From Chitinophagaceae bacterium (GTDB lineage Bacteria; Bacteroidota; Bacteroidia; Chitinophagales; Chitinophagaceae), in the NCBI GenBank assembly GCA_947455215.1, contig CANGNA010000011.1, positions 1 to 64,000 on the forward strand: a stretch of 64,000 bases of DNA, written 5' to 3'. This document shows positions 18,524-28,008 of the stretch, piece after piece (position 1 is the first letter of the stretch; each line of letters begins with the position of its first letter). The position numbers were made by a program, and so were the translations under genes. The notes beneath the pieces are model-generated. The model searched no databases, had not been told where the DNA came from, and was given only the letters and a program-made list of their open reading frames with translations.

Positions 18524-20752
18524 TCACTTCACCAACGTCACATCGCCGGAGTGTTGTTCTTTCTGGCCGGTAAGGCATTCGGCATCCATGTAGTAGTAGT
18601 AAGTGCCGATATCGCAGGGCTCACCGTTAAAGGTGCCGTCCCAGCGCTTATCGGGGTCGGCGGTAAAGAATACCCTTTGCCCCCACCGGTTATAAATAGC
18701 GAGGCTATAGTTGCGCATGTTGCCATAGGTAACCACTCTGAAGCCATCGTTGACACCATTTTTGTTGGGGCTGAATGCATTGGGGTAAGAAAAGCGGCAG
18801 CACTGCATCACATTGGTTATAGCTATGCTGGCAGTGTCTTTACAACCATACTGGTCTTGTACATCTACGGTGATCACTACAGGCTGTAATACCTCTATAT
18901 ATAAGCCGGTGTCTTTCTTTATCAGCTCTTCGGGATGCCACACGTATTCTGTTCCGCCGGTAGCTTGCAGGTACACATCGTCTCCGTAACATACTGCCGG
19001 CTGTATGCCTGTTATCTGGCCCACAGGCTTGGGATGGACGCTGGCGGTATACGGCACGGGGCCGGATGTACAGACACTGTACGTCTCTATAAAGTACCAG
19101 CTATAGGTGCCCACCACCGATGTATTGACCACCGGGGGCGTGCCCAGCGGATTGTTAGCCACATCGAACCAGGCAATAGCTGCCCCAGGCTTGACAGGTG
19201 CTATATATACAGGTAAGGACGGATCGTAGATGCACTTATCTTCAGTTACGGGTGCAAGATCTATTTTTCCACTATCTATGATAGTAAGGTAGGCGGTATC
19301 CTGGCACAACACATCCGACCGTACGACTATGGCATAAGTACCGGCAGGCAGGCTGTCGCGCACTACAGCAGTATCGCCAATGGTCGTATCGGTAAGTGTT
19401 TTGATAGTACTGCCGCCAGACAAAACCGTGATGGTGCGGGGCGGGAACCCGTACAGGATATTATAGGCAAGCGGGGCCTGGTGCACACAACCCGTGCCAC
19501 CCAGCTGAGTAACCTGCAGCTGCGGCGGAGCAGCTACATTGATAGTGTAGGCGATGGTCTGCGTGCTGGCCAGCGGGCAATGGTCAGTCTTTATAGATAC
19601 GTAGAAGGTATAATGCCCTACAGGCAGTGCGCCCGTGGCCCAGCTGAAATTGATGGTAGGCTGCGGCGTATAATTGTTATGAACAATAGCCGATGCGGAA
19701 GCCGGAATACCCGATAAAGTGATCTCGTTGGTATCGCCAGAAGGGTTGGTAAGCCCTATAACAAAGTTGACATTGGGGGAGCCCACGCATACATTGATGA
19801 TATTGCCCTCGGTGACCACCCCACCCGATATGCTGCTGACCTGCGATGTAGGCGGCACACCGTTACAATTGCTCTGCACCACAAAGGTCATCTCGCGCTC
19901 GCTGGTGCCTACCAGGATGCCGTTATGATATTCGCTGACACGGCTTACTATCAGGGCATCCTGCTGTATGTTGGGGATGAAGGTCATCTGGCCATTGATA
20001 GCATTGAAGCTGAAACCGCCGGGCGTAGTGGCCATTGGGGCTGTTGGTGTATAGGGGTATACATAACTAACCGACGCGAGAGAAGAGCTGGCCCCATTGA
20101 GGCCGGGGACGAGCGCAAAAGACAATGAATCGGCATCGGGGTCGGTGGCACCATGATTGTATTGCTGCAGTACATTGATACAATAAAACGGAGTAGGTAT
20201 GGTATGATACACCGGCGATGAATTAGGCCCCTGTGTGTTATTGAGTAGGGCCTCCAGGTATACAAAGGTGTTACCATCGTAAATGTTGGTAATATTACTG
20301 CTGCGCCCAGCTGAGTTGCCACCGGACCCTAAGTAGCCCCTGAACTGGAATTTCCAATTGGCAGCGGTGGATGGTATTGTTATGGTATCGGAAAAGATGA
20401 ACCTGCGCACACCCGGCAACGTACCGCCATTGCAATAGGTTTGTGCTATCATAGCAGGACAAACGGGTGAAACTTCGTCGCCCGTACCCGGCTCCGGGTT
20501 AAGATATATGCTATCGAGGTCGGTTAAAGAACCACCAGCAAGTGTGACCAAAGGGTGTGCTGTATACAAGTAAGTGACCAGGATCGGATTTTGTGTGCCA
20601 CAATCGGCGTAAAGCGTAAGGGTAACCTTGTAAAGATCGCCCGACTGATGGGTGTACAACAGCTCGCCACCAAACAAATGACTGGCTGCGGCCCGGCCGG
20701 CCGACAGTAACAGGCAAAAAGAAATTATAACAAGCTTCAGGTAGCGCAACAT
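18524..20752 (-). CDS. Large secreted protein with gliding-motility-associated C-terminal (T9SS type B) domain
   Basis: 742 residues from MLRYLKLVIISFCLLLSAGRAAA, a typical signal peptide; the open frame extends 28 codons further. The middle is beta-rich with repeated immunoglobulin-like stretches (for example HYTFYVSIKTDHC, GTYAIVVRSDV). The C-terminus carries the type B sorting domain: YPNAFSPNKNGVNDGF, YSLAIYNRWGQRVF, WDGTFNGEPCDIGTYYYY. Such proteins leave through the type IX system and are attached at, or released from, the cell surface. The N-terminal HLFGGELLYTHQSGD is typical of this family. Probable adhesin or structural surface protein; no enzyme domain is seen. Confidence 0.9.
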   Translation of the reverse strand: MLRYLKLVIISFCLLLSAGRAAASHLFGGELLYTHQSGDLYKVTLTLYADCGTQNPILVTYLYTAHPLVTLAGGSLTDLDSIYLNPEPGTGDEVSPVCPAMIAQTYCNGGTLPGVRRFIFSDTITIPSTAANWKFQFRGYLGSGGNSAGRSSNITNIYDGNTFVYLEALLNNTQGPNSSPVYHTIPTPFYCINVLQQYNHGATDPDADSLSFALVPGLNGASSSLASVSYVYPYTPTAPMATTPGGFSFNAINGQMTFIPNIQQDALIVSRVSEYHNGILVGTSEREMTFVVQSNCNGVPPTSQVSSISGGVVTEGNIINVCVGSPNVNFVIGLTNPSGDTNEITLSGIPASASAIVHNNYTPQPTINFSWATGALPVGHYTFYVSIKTDHCPLASTQTIAYTINVAAPPQLQVTQLGGTGCVHQAPLAYNILYGFPPRTITVLSGGSTIKTLTDTTIGDTAVVRDSLPAGTYAIVVRSDVLCQDTAYLTIIDSGKIDLAPVTEDKCIYDPSLPVYIAPVKPGAAIAWFDVANNPLGTPPVVNTSVVGTYSWYFIETYSVCTSGPVPYTASVHPKPVGQITGIQPAVCYGDDVYLQATGGTEYVWHPEELIKKDTGLYIEVLQPVVITVDVQDQYGCKDTASIAITNVMQCCRFSYPNAFSPNKNGVNDGFRVVTYGNMRNYSLAIYNRWGQRVFFTADPDKRWDGTFNGEPCDIGTYYYYMDAECLTGQKEQHSGDVTLVK

Positions 20753-20892
20753 GGACTGATAGCCGGGATAGTGACCGGTAGTACAAAGATGAGATAAACG
20801 CACCATATGGCAACGGCCGCGCTTCATATAACGCAAATTTTCACATTTGCTATAAATGCCGGTAGAGCGCGCGACAATTATTTAAGCCTTGT

Positions 20893-20926
20893 TTTGCGGT
20901 TTACTGTGCGGTATAGATTAATTTTG
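20893..20926 (+). promoter_or_regulatory. Bacteroidota-type promoter of asnS
   Basis: TTTG (20893-20896), a 22-bp spacer and TAATTTTG (20919-20926) match the TTTG / TAnnTTTG consensus. The ATG of asnS is at 20963, 36 bp downstream. Confidence 0.6.
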
Positions 20927-20962
20927 GCACTCGTTAATTTAAACACATAAGTGAACACTACA

Positions 20963-22393
20963 ATGAAACGTACAAAGATCAAGGACATCTTACTATCAGA
21001 GCAGACAGATTATGCGGTAACCGTAAAAGGATGGGTGCGCTCATTCCGCAATAATCAATTCATAGCCCTTAACGATGGTTCTACGATAAATAATGTACAG
21101 GTAGTTGTAAGCCTGGATACCGACGAAGCTATTGTAAAACGCCTGACAACAGGTGCCTCTATAAGCGTAGATGGCATGGTGGTAGCATCGCTGGGCAAGG
21201 GCCAGAAGGTAGAGATAAAGGCAGAAAAAGTAGAGATACTAGGTGATTGCGATACGGAGAAATTCCCGCTACAGCTAAAGAACAGGCCAAGCCTGGAGTA
21301 CCTGCGCGAGATAGCACACCTGCGTTTCCGCACCAGTACTTTCGGCGCCATCTTCCGTGTACGCCACTCGCTGGCCTATGCAGTGCATAAATTTTTTAAC
21401 GATCGTGGTTTTGTGTACCTGCACACCCCTATAGTTACAGCATCGGACGCTGAGGGTGCCGGTGAAATGTTCCGCGTGACCACGCTGAGCCCCGACAACC
21501 CACCGAAAAAAGAAGATGGCAGCGTAGACTACAGCGAGGATTTCTTTGGCCGTTGTACCAACCTTACGGTAAGCGGACAACTGGAAGCCGAACTGGGCGC
21601 AATGGCATTTAGCGAGGTGTATACCTTTGGCCCTACCTTCCGTGCAGAGAATTCTAACACAGCCCGCCACCTGGCGGAGTTCTGGATGATAGAGCCGGAA
21701 GTAGCCTTTAACGACATCTACGACAACATGGACCTGGCCGAGGACTTCATCAAGTACCTGATAAGCTATGCCATGGAGCATAACCGCGAAGACCTGGAGT
21801 TTTTGGCACAGCGCCTGGTAGATGAAGAAAAGCAGAAGCCACAGGCTGAGCGCAGCGAAATGGGCCTTGTAGAGAAACTGGAATTTGTACTGAACAACAA
21901 GTTTGAACGCATTACCTATACTGAAGCAATAGACATACTGCTGAACTCACCTGCGTATAAGAAGAAGAAGTTCCAGTATGATGTGAAATGGGGCATAGAC
22001 CTGCAAAGCGAGCATGAGCGTTACCTGGTGGAAAAGCACTTTAAGAAGCCGGTAATAGTTACTGGTTATCCTAAAGACATCAAGGCCTTCTACATGCGCA
22101 TGAACGAAGACGGCAAGACCGTGGCTGCTATGGACATACTGGCACCGGGTATTGGAGAAATAGTAGGTGGCAGCCAAAGGGAAGAACGCCTGGACAAGCT
22201 GGAGCAGCGCATGGCAGAAATGCACATACCTGCCGAAGAGATGTACTGGTACCTGGACACCCGCCGCTTCGGCACCGTGCCGCACGCCGGCTTCGGCCTG
22301 GGCTTTGAGCGCATGGTACTGTTCGTTACCGGCATGACCAACATCCGTGACGTGATACCTTTCCCACGTACGCCAAAGAACGCGGAGTTTTAG
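20963..22393 (+). CDS. asnS: Asparaginyl-tRNA synthetase
   Basis: Charges tRNA-Asn with asparagine. 476 residues from [10 protein letters not shown]; an in-frame GTG four codons upstream is less likely. An OB-fold anticodon-binding domain comes first (about 15-110, [13 protein letters not shown]). The class II catalytic core follows with motif 2 [21 protein letters not shown]-like and motif 3 [15 protein letters not shown]. The insertion between motifs is longer than in E. coli, as in other Bacteroidota. It lies divergent from the T9SS gene and is followed by a terminator. Core housekeeping gene. Confidence 0.96.
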   Translation: MKRTKIKDILLSEQTDYAVTVKGWVRSFRNNQFIALNDGSTINNVQVVVSLDTDEAIVKRLTTGASISVDGMVVASLGKGQKVEIKAEKVEILGDCDTEKFPLQLKNRPSLEYLREIAHLRFRTSTFGAIFRVRHSLAYAVHKFFNDRGFVYLHTPIVTASDAEGAGEMFRVTTLSPDNPPKKEDGSVDYSEDFFGRCTNLTVSGQLEAELGAMAFSEVYTFGPTFRAENSNTARHLAEFWMIEPEVAFNDIYDNMDLAEDFIKYLISYAMEHNREDLEFLAQRLVDEEKQKPQAERSEMGLVEKLEFVLNNKFERITYTEAIDILLNSPAYKKKKFQYDVKWGIDLQSEHERYLVEKHFKKPVIVTGYPKDIKAFYMRMNEDGKTVAAMDILAPGIGEIVGGSQREERLDKLEQRMAEMHIPAEEMYWYLDTRRFGTVPHAGFGLGFERMVLFVTGMTNIRDVIPFPRTPKNAEF

Positions 22394-22426
22394 TCGTAAG
22401 TCATAAGTAGCAAGTCATAAGTAAGT
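22392..22426. repeat. AGTCGTAAGT-family repeat after asnS
   Basis: AGTCGTAAGTCATAAGTAGC followed by AAGTCATAAGTAAGT, starting at the asnS stop codon. It is related to 9318-9338 and to the inverted copy at 9408-9434. Confidence 0.65.
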
Positions 22427-22457
22427 CCGGGTGGTTGTGCTGCCCGGGCTTTTTTTT
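22423..22457 (+). terminator. Terminator of asnS
   Basis: AAGTCCGGG (22423-22431) pairs with CCCGGGCTT (22443-22451) with one G-T wobble and leads into eight T. Confidence 0.85.
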
Positions 22458-22493
22458 GTTTTTTCGTAACTTCAAGAAATATTAACCTCAACC

Positions 22494-23735
22494 ATGCCGA
22501 ATGTCACATATTTAATAGGAGCTGGCGCAAGTGCTAACGCAATTCCAATAGTATCCTTCATTAATACTAGAATTGAAGAGCTAGTAAAAAAAATACGGAC
22601 TTATGAGCAAATTTCCCATATAACAGACAATAGACGAAATTTATTACTTCCAAATACCCGTAAAATTGATTCGACACTATTGGATGAATATTTTCAATCT
22701 ACTATTAAAGAAATAATTGATGATTTAGAATGGCTGTTGAGTTCTGCGAGAAGCCATTCCACAATCGATACACTGGCAAAAAAATTCTATTTAACGGGAG
22801 AATTATCAAATTTAGAGCGTCTCAAAAAGAGCCTAATAACCTTTTTCACATTGGAGCAGTACTTATTTTGGCCAAGCATAGAAGATAAAGAAGATGGATA
22901 TCTTTTTAAAAAAACTCCTATCGATAAAAGGTACGATAGTTTTATAGCATCAGTGGCAAAACGATCAAATGATGATTTAGTATTGAATGGTAATATCAAA
23001 ATGCTATCGTGGAATTATGACTCTCAGCTAGAATTATGTTTAAAAAAATTCCTGCCGCAACCAAATGAACTGAATTTAATCAAACGAAAATTCCAGATCC
23101 ATCCAAATTTTGAATCTTACTATAAAAAATCCGTTGCACTAAATTTTGACAAATTTGCCTTAATCAAACTTAACGGAACAGCAGTCTGGGAAGACGTGCC
23201 TAATACACCAAATGACTTTCCAATAACTATTTTTGATAAGCAATCGGCGATTGACGTTCAAATCAATCTTAGCGAAACTGAATATAATTTTATAAAACAA
23301 CTAGGGGTTTACGTAGATAATTATAGAAATGCATTTTGGGACTTCCCTCACCTTAAAAAATTACATCCAACTCACCTACTTCAATTCGCATGGGAACACG
23401 AAGTAAACGAGATCCCAAAATATAGTGGAATCTCAGATAATCTGGAAGATGCAATAAGAATTGCTGAACAAACCGAAATACTTGTTGTGATTGGTTATTC
23501 ATTCCCCATATTCAATCGAGACATTGACAAACAACTCTTTGATGCGATGTTTAAAATTGACAGATCAAAACGTAAATTAAAAAAAGTCTACATACAAGAC
23601 CTCTATCCTCAAAAAATTGAATCAACAATGAAAAATGCGTTTATGATATTCCAATCATATATGCCGGATGAAACAGAAATAAAATTCCAACATGAAGACA
23701 ATTTGAACCAATTTGTCATTCCATATGAATTATAA
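22494..23735 (+). CDS. SIR2-like domain protein, possible defence NADase with altered active site
   Basis: 413 residues. The three SIR2 landmarks are in order: LIGAGASA (7-14, nucleotide loop), SWNYD (172-176, matching the TNYD motif), and GYSFP (334-338). The catalytic-His motif, normally LHG, reads LNG at 226-228, so His is replaced by Asn227 (codon AAC). Family knowledge: SIR2-like domains in phage-defence proteins such as ThsA and DSR break down NAD+ during infection. This gene is visibly more AT-rich than asnS before it and the TonB receptor after it, suggesting acquisition. It stands alone, flanked by two terminators, with no partner gene. A defence role is inference; loss of NADase activity is also possible. 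Confidence 0.75.
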   Translation: MPNVTYLIGAGASANAIPIVSFINTRIEELVKKIRTYEQISHITDNRRNLLLPNTRKIDSTLLDEYFQSTIKEIIDDLEWLLSSARSHSTIDTLAKKFYLTGELSNLERLKKSLITFFTLEQYLFWPSIEDKEDGYLFKKTPIDKRYDSFIASVAKRSNDDLVLNGNIKMLSWNYDSQLELCLKKFLPQPNELNLIKRKFQIHPNFESYYKKSVALNFDKFALIKLNGTAVWEDVPNTPNDFPITIFDKQSAIDVQINLSETEYNFIKQLGVYVDNYRNAFWDFPHLKKLHPTHLLQFAWEHEVNEIPKYSGISDNLEDAIRIAEQTEILVVIGYSFPIFNRDIDKQLFDAMFKIDRSKRKLKKVYIQDLYPQKIESTMKNAFMIFQSYMPDETEIKFQHEDNLNQFVIPYEL

Positions 23736-23737
23736 AC

Positions 23738-23768
23738 AGTAAAGCCACCCCACACGGATGGCTTTACT
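23738..23768 (+). terminator. Terminator of the SIR2-like gene
   Basis: AGTAAAGCCA (23738-23747) pairs perfectly with TGGCTTTACT (23759-23768); there is no long T-run. Confidence 0.65.
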
Positions 23769-23902
23769 ATTACAGTGGCTGCGTTATCACTTTCACCGGG
23801 TTTCCCCGTTCCAGTGCGTTGTGTTCCTGCCAGCGGTCTTGCCGGGCATACCAACAAAACCAACTTCTCCCTATCTTTAATGCATCGATACTTATCACCC
23901 AC

Positions 23903-26065
23903 ATGAGGTACATCCTGTCCATACTATTGCAATTGGCGGCTATTAATGGCATAGCCCAGACAACGGTTGCCGTTTACATAAAAGACAAAAAGACAAAAGA
24001 GCCGCTCACAGGCGCATTGCTCCGCATTACCAATACCAATACAGGCGCTGCTGCCGATGTAAACGGATTGGCTATCATTAATAATGTCCCGTCAGGGCGG
24101 TTCCCGGTGAGCTGCAGTATGGTTGGCTATGAAGCATATACTGATACGATCTCTGCCAAGGGCGATACGGTAATGATCTTGCTGGAACCATCAGACGAGG
24201 AGATGGAAGAGCTGGTGGTAAGTAGTACCCGCAGCAGCCGTACCATACAAGATATAGCCACACGTGTAGAACTGATCGGAGGAGAAGAGCTGGATGAAAA
24301 GGCCAATATGAAGCCGGGGGATATCCGCATGCTGCTGAGCGAGAGCACAGGTATACAAACGCTGCAAACATCGGCCACATCGGGCAACAGCAACATCCGC
24401 ATAGAAGGGCTGGATGGCCGTTATACCCAGATATTGAAAGACGGGTTCCCCTTGTACAATGGCTTTGCAGGCGGCCTGGGTCTGCTGCAAACGCCCCCGC
24501 TCAACCTGAAGCGTGTAGAGGTGATCAAAGGTGCATCATCTACACTGTATGGTGGTGGGGCCATAGCGGGCCTTATCAACCTTATCTCTAAAACGCCGGG
24601 CTTCGACCGCGAGCTGAAATTTGTAGCCAATGTAACATCGGCCGGCGGCATGGATGTAGATGGCTATTATGGCAAACGCAACAAGCAAACCGGCTTTACG
24701 GTATATGCTGCGTACAATGCCAATAAACCTTACGACCCGTCGGGATATGGTTTTACGGCCATACCGCAGTTCAACAGGTATTCTATCAACCCGCGTTTGT
24801 TCATCTACCCTTCAGAAAAAACAGATATCGTGCTGGGCGTCAATGCCAACTTTGAAGACCGGCAGGGCGGCGATATCCGCTACCTGCTGGGCGAACGCGA
24901 CAGTTCGCATGCATACTTCGAGAACAACAAGACGCAGCGTATCAACAGCGAGTTGTCGGTGACGCATCGTTTCAGCACCACGGCCTCACTTACGGTCAAG
25001 AATACCTTCGGCTACTTCAACCGCATCATAGATGCACCTGCATATACCTTTGATGGTTACCAGAACAGCTCCTTCAGCGAAGTGAGCTATGCCAACCACC
25101 AGGAAAAGACAGAATGGATAGCTGGCATCAACCTTACCAGCGATGCCTTTAAAGAACGCCAGCTGACATCTACCCCGCTGCGTGATTATAGCATCACCAC
25201 CTATGGCGTATTTGTACAGAATACGTACAATATCACCAGCCGGTTTATTATGGAAACAGGGTTGCGTACCGATTATGTATCCAGCTACGGCGCAGCTATA
25301 TTGCCGCGCATATCGTTCCTGTATAAGGTAAATAGTAGTTTATCGTCTCGCCTTGGTGGCGGACTGGGCTATAAAACACCTACTATATTTACAGAAGAAA
25401 GTGAACGCATCATTTACAAAAATGTACTGCCGGTAAATAAGGATTATAACAGCCTGGAACATAGCTATGGCGCCAACTGGGATGTGAACTACAAAACAAC
25501 TATTGCACATGGCCAGGTAGGCATAAGCCTGAACCAGCTGCTGTTTTACACCCAGCTGCAAAGCCCGCTTGTATTGGAACCTATAGGACTGGGCGCTTAC
25601 CGATTCTACAACTTGGGGGGCGTTATAGAGGCTAAGGGCGCCGAAACCAACATTAAGGTAAGCTACAAACACTTCAAGCTGTTCCTTGGCTATACGTATA
25701 CGCACTCTCACCTGCATACCGGTAATTTCTTCCGGGAAACACCGCTCACACCACGCCATCATACCAATTCGGTACTGATGTATGAAGTGGAGAATAAATG
25801 GAAATTGGGCCTGGAAGCTTACTATTACAGTCCGCAGTTCCTGAACGACGGTTCCTTTAGCCACGACTACTGGCTTTGCGGGTTCATGGCCGAGCGTATC
25901 TGGAAGAACATCTCTGTGTATATCAACTTCGAAAACTTCTTAGACAGCCGCCAGACACGATACGACCCTATATATACCGGCAGTATGGTCAACCCGCAGT
26001 TCAAAGATATCTACGCACCGTTGGATGGCTTTGTAGTAAATGGTGGGATAAAAGTGCGGCTGTAA
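23903..26065 (+). CDS. TonB-dependent outer-membrane receptor with N-terminal carboxypeptidase-like domain
   Basis: 720 residues from MRYILSILLQLAAINGIAQ; this Met was chosen for its signal peptide. A carboxypeptidase-like regulatory domain comes first (about 20-100, KDKKTKEPLTGALLRITNTN). Then the plug domain (about 115-225, DIRMLLSESTGIQTLQTSAT, RIEGLDGRYTQILKDG, RVEVIKGASSTLYGGGAIAG), then a beta-barrel to the end. It would take in a bound ligand with energy from TonB. The ligand is unknown: there is no riboswitch, siderophore gene or SusD partner nearby. The barrel ends FVVNGGIKVRL rather than in Phe. The ComEA-like gene follows after 25 bp. Confidence 0.9.
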   Translation: MRYILSILLQLAAINGIAQTTVAVYIKDKKTKEPLTGALLRITNTNTGAAADVNGLAIINNVPSGRFPVSCSMVGYEAYTDTISAKGDTVMILLEPSDEEMEELVVSSTRSSRTIQDIATRVELIGGEELDEKANMKPGDIRMLLSESTGIQTLQTSATSGNSNIRIEGLDGRYTQILKDGFPLYNGFAGGLGLLQTPPLNLKRVEVIKGASSTLYGGGAIAGLINLISKTPGFDRELKFVANVTSAGGMDVDGYYGKRNKQTGFTVYAAYNANKPYDPSGYGFTAIPQFNRYSINPRLFIYPSEKTDIVLGVNANFEDRQGGDIRYLLGERDSSHAYFENNKTQRINSELSVTHRFSTTASLTVKNTFGYFNRIIDAPAYTFDGYQNSSFSEVSYANHQEKTEWIAGINLTSDAFKERQLTSTPLRDYSITTYGVFVQNTYNITSRFIMETGLRTDYVSSYGAAILPRISFLYKVNSSLSSRLGGGLGYKTPTIFTEESERIIYKNVLPVNKDYNSLEHSYGANWDVNYKTTIAHGQVGISLNQLLFYTQLQSPLVLEPIGLGAYRFYNLGGVIEAKGAETNIKVSYKHFKLFLGYTYTHSHLHTGNFFRETPLTPRHHTNSVLMYEVENKWKLGLEAYYYSPQFLNDGSFSHDYWLCGFMAERIWKNISVYINFENFLDSRQTRYDPIYTGSMVNPQFKDIYAPLDGFVVNGGIKVRL

Positions 26066-26090
26066 ACACAGTAACTTACCACAGCATACC

Positions 26091-26567
26091 ATGAAAAAAA
26101 CCATTCGCTCCTACTTCACCTTTACCCGTAAAGAACGGATTGGGATCATATGTTTGTGTGGCATCGTCATTATTTTGATAGCAATAAGAGCATCATTGGT
26201 TTACTGGGTGCATCCGCAGATAAATATAGCCGAGGAGCGTAAACTACAAGCCGCCTATCACACGTTCCTGAGCAGCCAGCCCAAGGAGATCGTGCGCACC
26301 GATAGTAGCGATGACTATCTGGATAAAGGTGTAGAAGACACAAAGAGCGTTCCGCAGATCATCAACATCAACACTGCCGATTCAGCAACGCTGGTATGCC
26401 TGAAGGGCATAGGGCCAGCCTTTGCACATAAAATAATACAGAAGCGTAAAAAAGGACACCCGTTTAAAAGTATTGACGAACTATCGGGCATCCAGTTCAT
26501 TGCCCCGGCAACTATGCAGATATTAAAACAACATCTTGTTGTAGCTGATAGTGGGTTAAGGAACTGA
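26091..26567 (+). CDS. ComEA-like membrane-anchored helix-hairpin-helix protein
   Basis: 158 residues. A membrane helix lies near the N-terminus (about 18-42, IGIICLCGIVIILIAIRASL). A C-terminal HhH segment reads NINTADSATLVCLKGIGPAFAHKI and PFKSIDELSGIQFI, typical of ComEA, which binds incoming DNA in the periplasm during uptake. Known ComEA proteins carry two HhH motifs in tandem, as here. The linker (about 45-90) is charged. It lies 25 bp after the TonB-receptor gene and may be co-transcribed. A DNA-uptake role is inferred; no other competence gene is present. Confidence 0.8.
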   Translation: MKKTIRSYFTFTRKERIGIICLCGIVIILIAIRASLVYWVHPQINIAEERKLQAAYHTFLSSQPKEIVRTDSSDDYLDKGVEDTKSVPQIININTADSATLVCLKGIGPAFAHKIIQKRKKGHPFKSIDELSGIQFIAPATMQILKQHLVVADSGLRN

Positions 26568-26665
26568 TATATTGCAGAATACAAAATCAATTAAACGTCA
26601 TTTTTAACTGCATGCTATTTTTTGAGCAAAAAATGTTGTAAAATTGCGGCACTTTAACAACATAT

Positions 26666-27808
26666 ATGGAGTTTAACTACACAGATACCCAGCTCTCAAT
26701 TGCGGAAATGATCCGTGATTTTGCTAATAAGCACATACGTCCGCAAATGATGGAGTGGGACGAAAGCCAGAAATTCCCGGTAGAAGTGTTCAAGAAATTG
26801 GGCGAGCTCGGCCTGATGGGTGTATTGGTACCAACAGAATATGGTGGTTCAGGGCTCAGCTATTTTGAATACGTAACGGTAGTTAGCGAAATAGCTAAAG
26901 TATGCGGTTCTATAGGTCTGTCTGTGGCAGCACACAACTCATTGTGTACCGGCCATATCCTGTATTTCGGCAACGAAGAACAAAAGAAGAAATACCTGCC
27001 TAAGCTGGCTACTGCCGAGTGGATAGGCGCATGGGGTCTTACTGAGGCCAATACCGGTAGCGATGCGGGTAACATGCGTTGCACTGCCGTTCGCGATGGC
27101 GATGGCTGGATACTGAACGGCACCAAGAACTGGATCACACACGGTATCACCGGCGATGTGGCTGTAGTACTGGCCCGCACAGGTGAGCCACGTGCCAAGA
27201 ACAACGTTACTGCATTTATAGTAGAGCGTGGTACTCCGGGCTTCAGCGCAGGCAAGAAAGAAAACAAACTGGGCATGCGTGCCAGCGAAACTGCCGAACT
27301 GGTATTCGACAACTGCCGTATATCAGACGCACAGCGTATGGGTGAAATAGGCGAAGGCTTTAAGCAGGCCATGAAAGTACTTGATGGTGGCCGTATCTCT
27401 ATAGCTGCGCTGTCTCTGGGTATTGCCAAGGGCGCTTACGAAGCTTCAGTTAAGTATTCTAAAGAGCGTTACCAGTTCGACCAGCCGATCTCTAACTTCC
27501 AGGCTATTGCCTTCAAGCTGGCAGATATGGCTACCCAGATCGAAGCATCAGAACTGCTGATATACCAGGCTGCTGATCTGAAGAACCGCCACCAGCCGAT
27601 GACCAAAGAGTCGGCAATGGCCAAGTATTATTCATCAGAGGTGGCAGTACGTGTGTCTACCGAAGCTGTGCAGATATTTGGCGGCTACGGCTACACCAAA
27701 GACTTCCCGGTTGAGAAATACTACCGCGACAGCAAGCTGTGTACCATAGGCGAAGGTACTTCTGAGATCCAGAAACTGGTTATCTCAAGAGACATCCTGA
27801 AACAGTAA
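26666..27808 (+). CDS. Acyl-CoA dehydrogenase
   Basis: 380 residues, standard length. It oxidises an acyl-CoA at the alpha-beta bond and passes electrons to ETF via FAD. Visible motifs: N-terminal helical domain (MEFNYTDTQLSIAEMIRDF), FAD segment GAWGLTEANTGSDAGNM, beta-domain LNGTKNWITHGITGDV, and C-terminal GEGTSEIQKLV, where the Glu before GTSEI is the expected base. RYQFDQPISNFQAIAFKLADM matches the flavin-contact segment. Short-chain (butyryl-CoA-like) specificity is likely from closeness to the Bcd type but is not proved. It stands alone, with a hairpin after the stop. Confidence 0.93.
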   Translation: MEFNYTDTQLSIAEMIRDFANKHIRPQMMEWDESQKFPVEVFKKLGELGLMGVLVPTEYGGSGLSYFEYVTVVSEIAKVCGSIGLSVAAHNSLCTGHILYFGNEEQKKKYLPKLATAEWIGAWGLTEANTGSDAGNMRCTAVRDGDGWILNGTKNWITHGITGDVAVVLARTGEPRAKNNVTAFIVERGTPGFSAGKKENKLGMRASETAELVFDNCRISDAQRMGEIGEGFKQAMKVLDGGRISIAALSLGIAKGAYEASVKYSKERYQFDQPISNFQAIAFKLADMATQIEASELLIYQAADLKNRHQPMTKESAMAKYYSSEVAVRVSTEAVQIFGGYGYTKDFPVEKYYRDSKLCTIGEGTSEIQKLVISRDILKQ

Positions 27809-27828
27809 TTTATAATACGTATAGGTGC

Positions 27829-27858
27829 AAAAGCGGGTCAGGTAACTGATCCGCTTTT
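27829..27858 (+). terminator. Terminator of the acyl-CoA dehydrogenase gene
   Basis: AAAAGCGGGTCAG (27829-27841) pairs with CTGATCCGCTTTT (27846-27858), one wobble pair, followed by ATTTT. Confidence 0.8.
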
Positions 27859-27925
27859 ATTTTCTACACAACAATTGGCTTTCAGAGAGCATTTTACACT
27901 TCTTTAACTTTTTTTGTCCATAATT

Positions 27926-27957
27926 GTTGGCAGAATTCTGATTATAGATTACATTTG
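27926..27957 (+). promoter_or_regulatory. Candidate promoter of rpsP
   Basis: TACATTTG (27950-27957) fits TAnnTTTG, and GTTG (27926-27929), close to TTTG, lies 20 bp upstream. The rpsP ATG at 28009 is 51 bp downstream. Confidence 0.5.
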
Positions 27958-28008
27958 CAGTCCGAAAATTATTTATTCATTAACCCCCTAAGATAATTTC
28001 AATTATTT

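Noticed and set aside
23736-23902. Riboswitch or ligand-controlled leader before the TonB-dependent receptor
   Set aside because: The gap is short and contains the SIR2 gene's hairpin; no B12, TPP or other conserved box was found.
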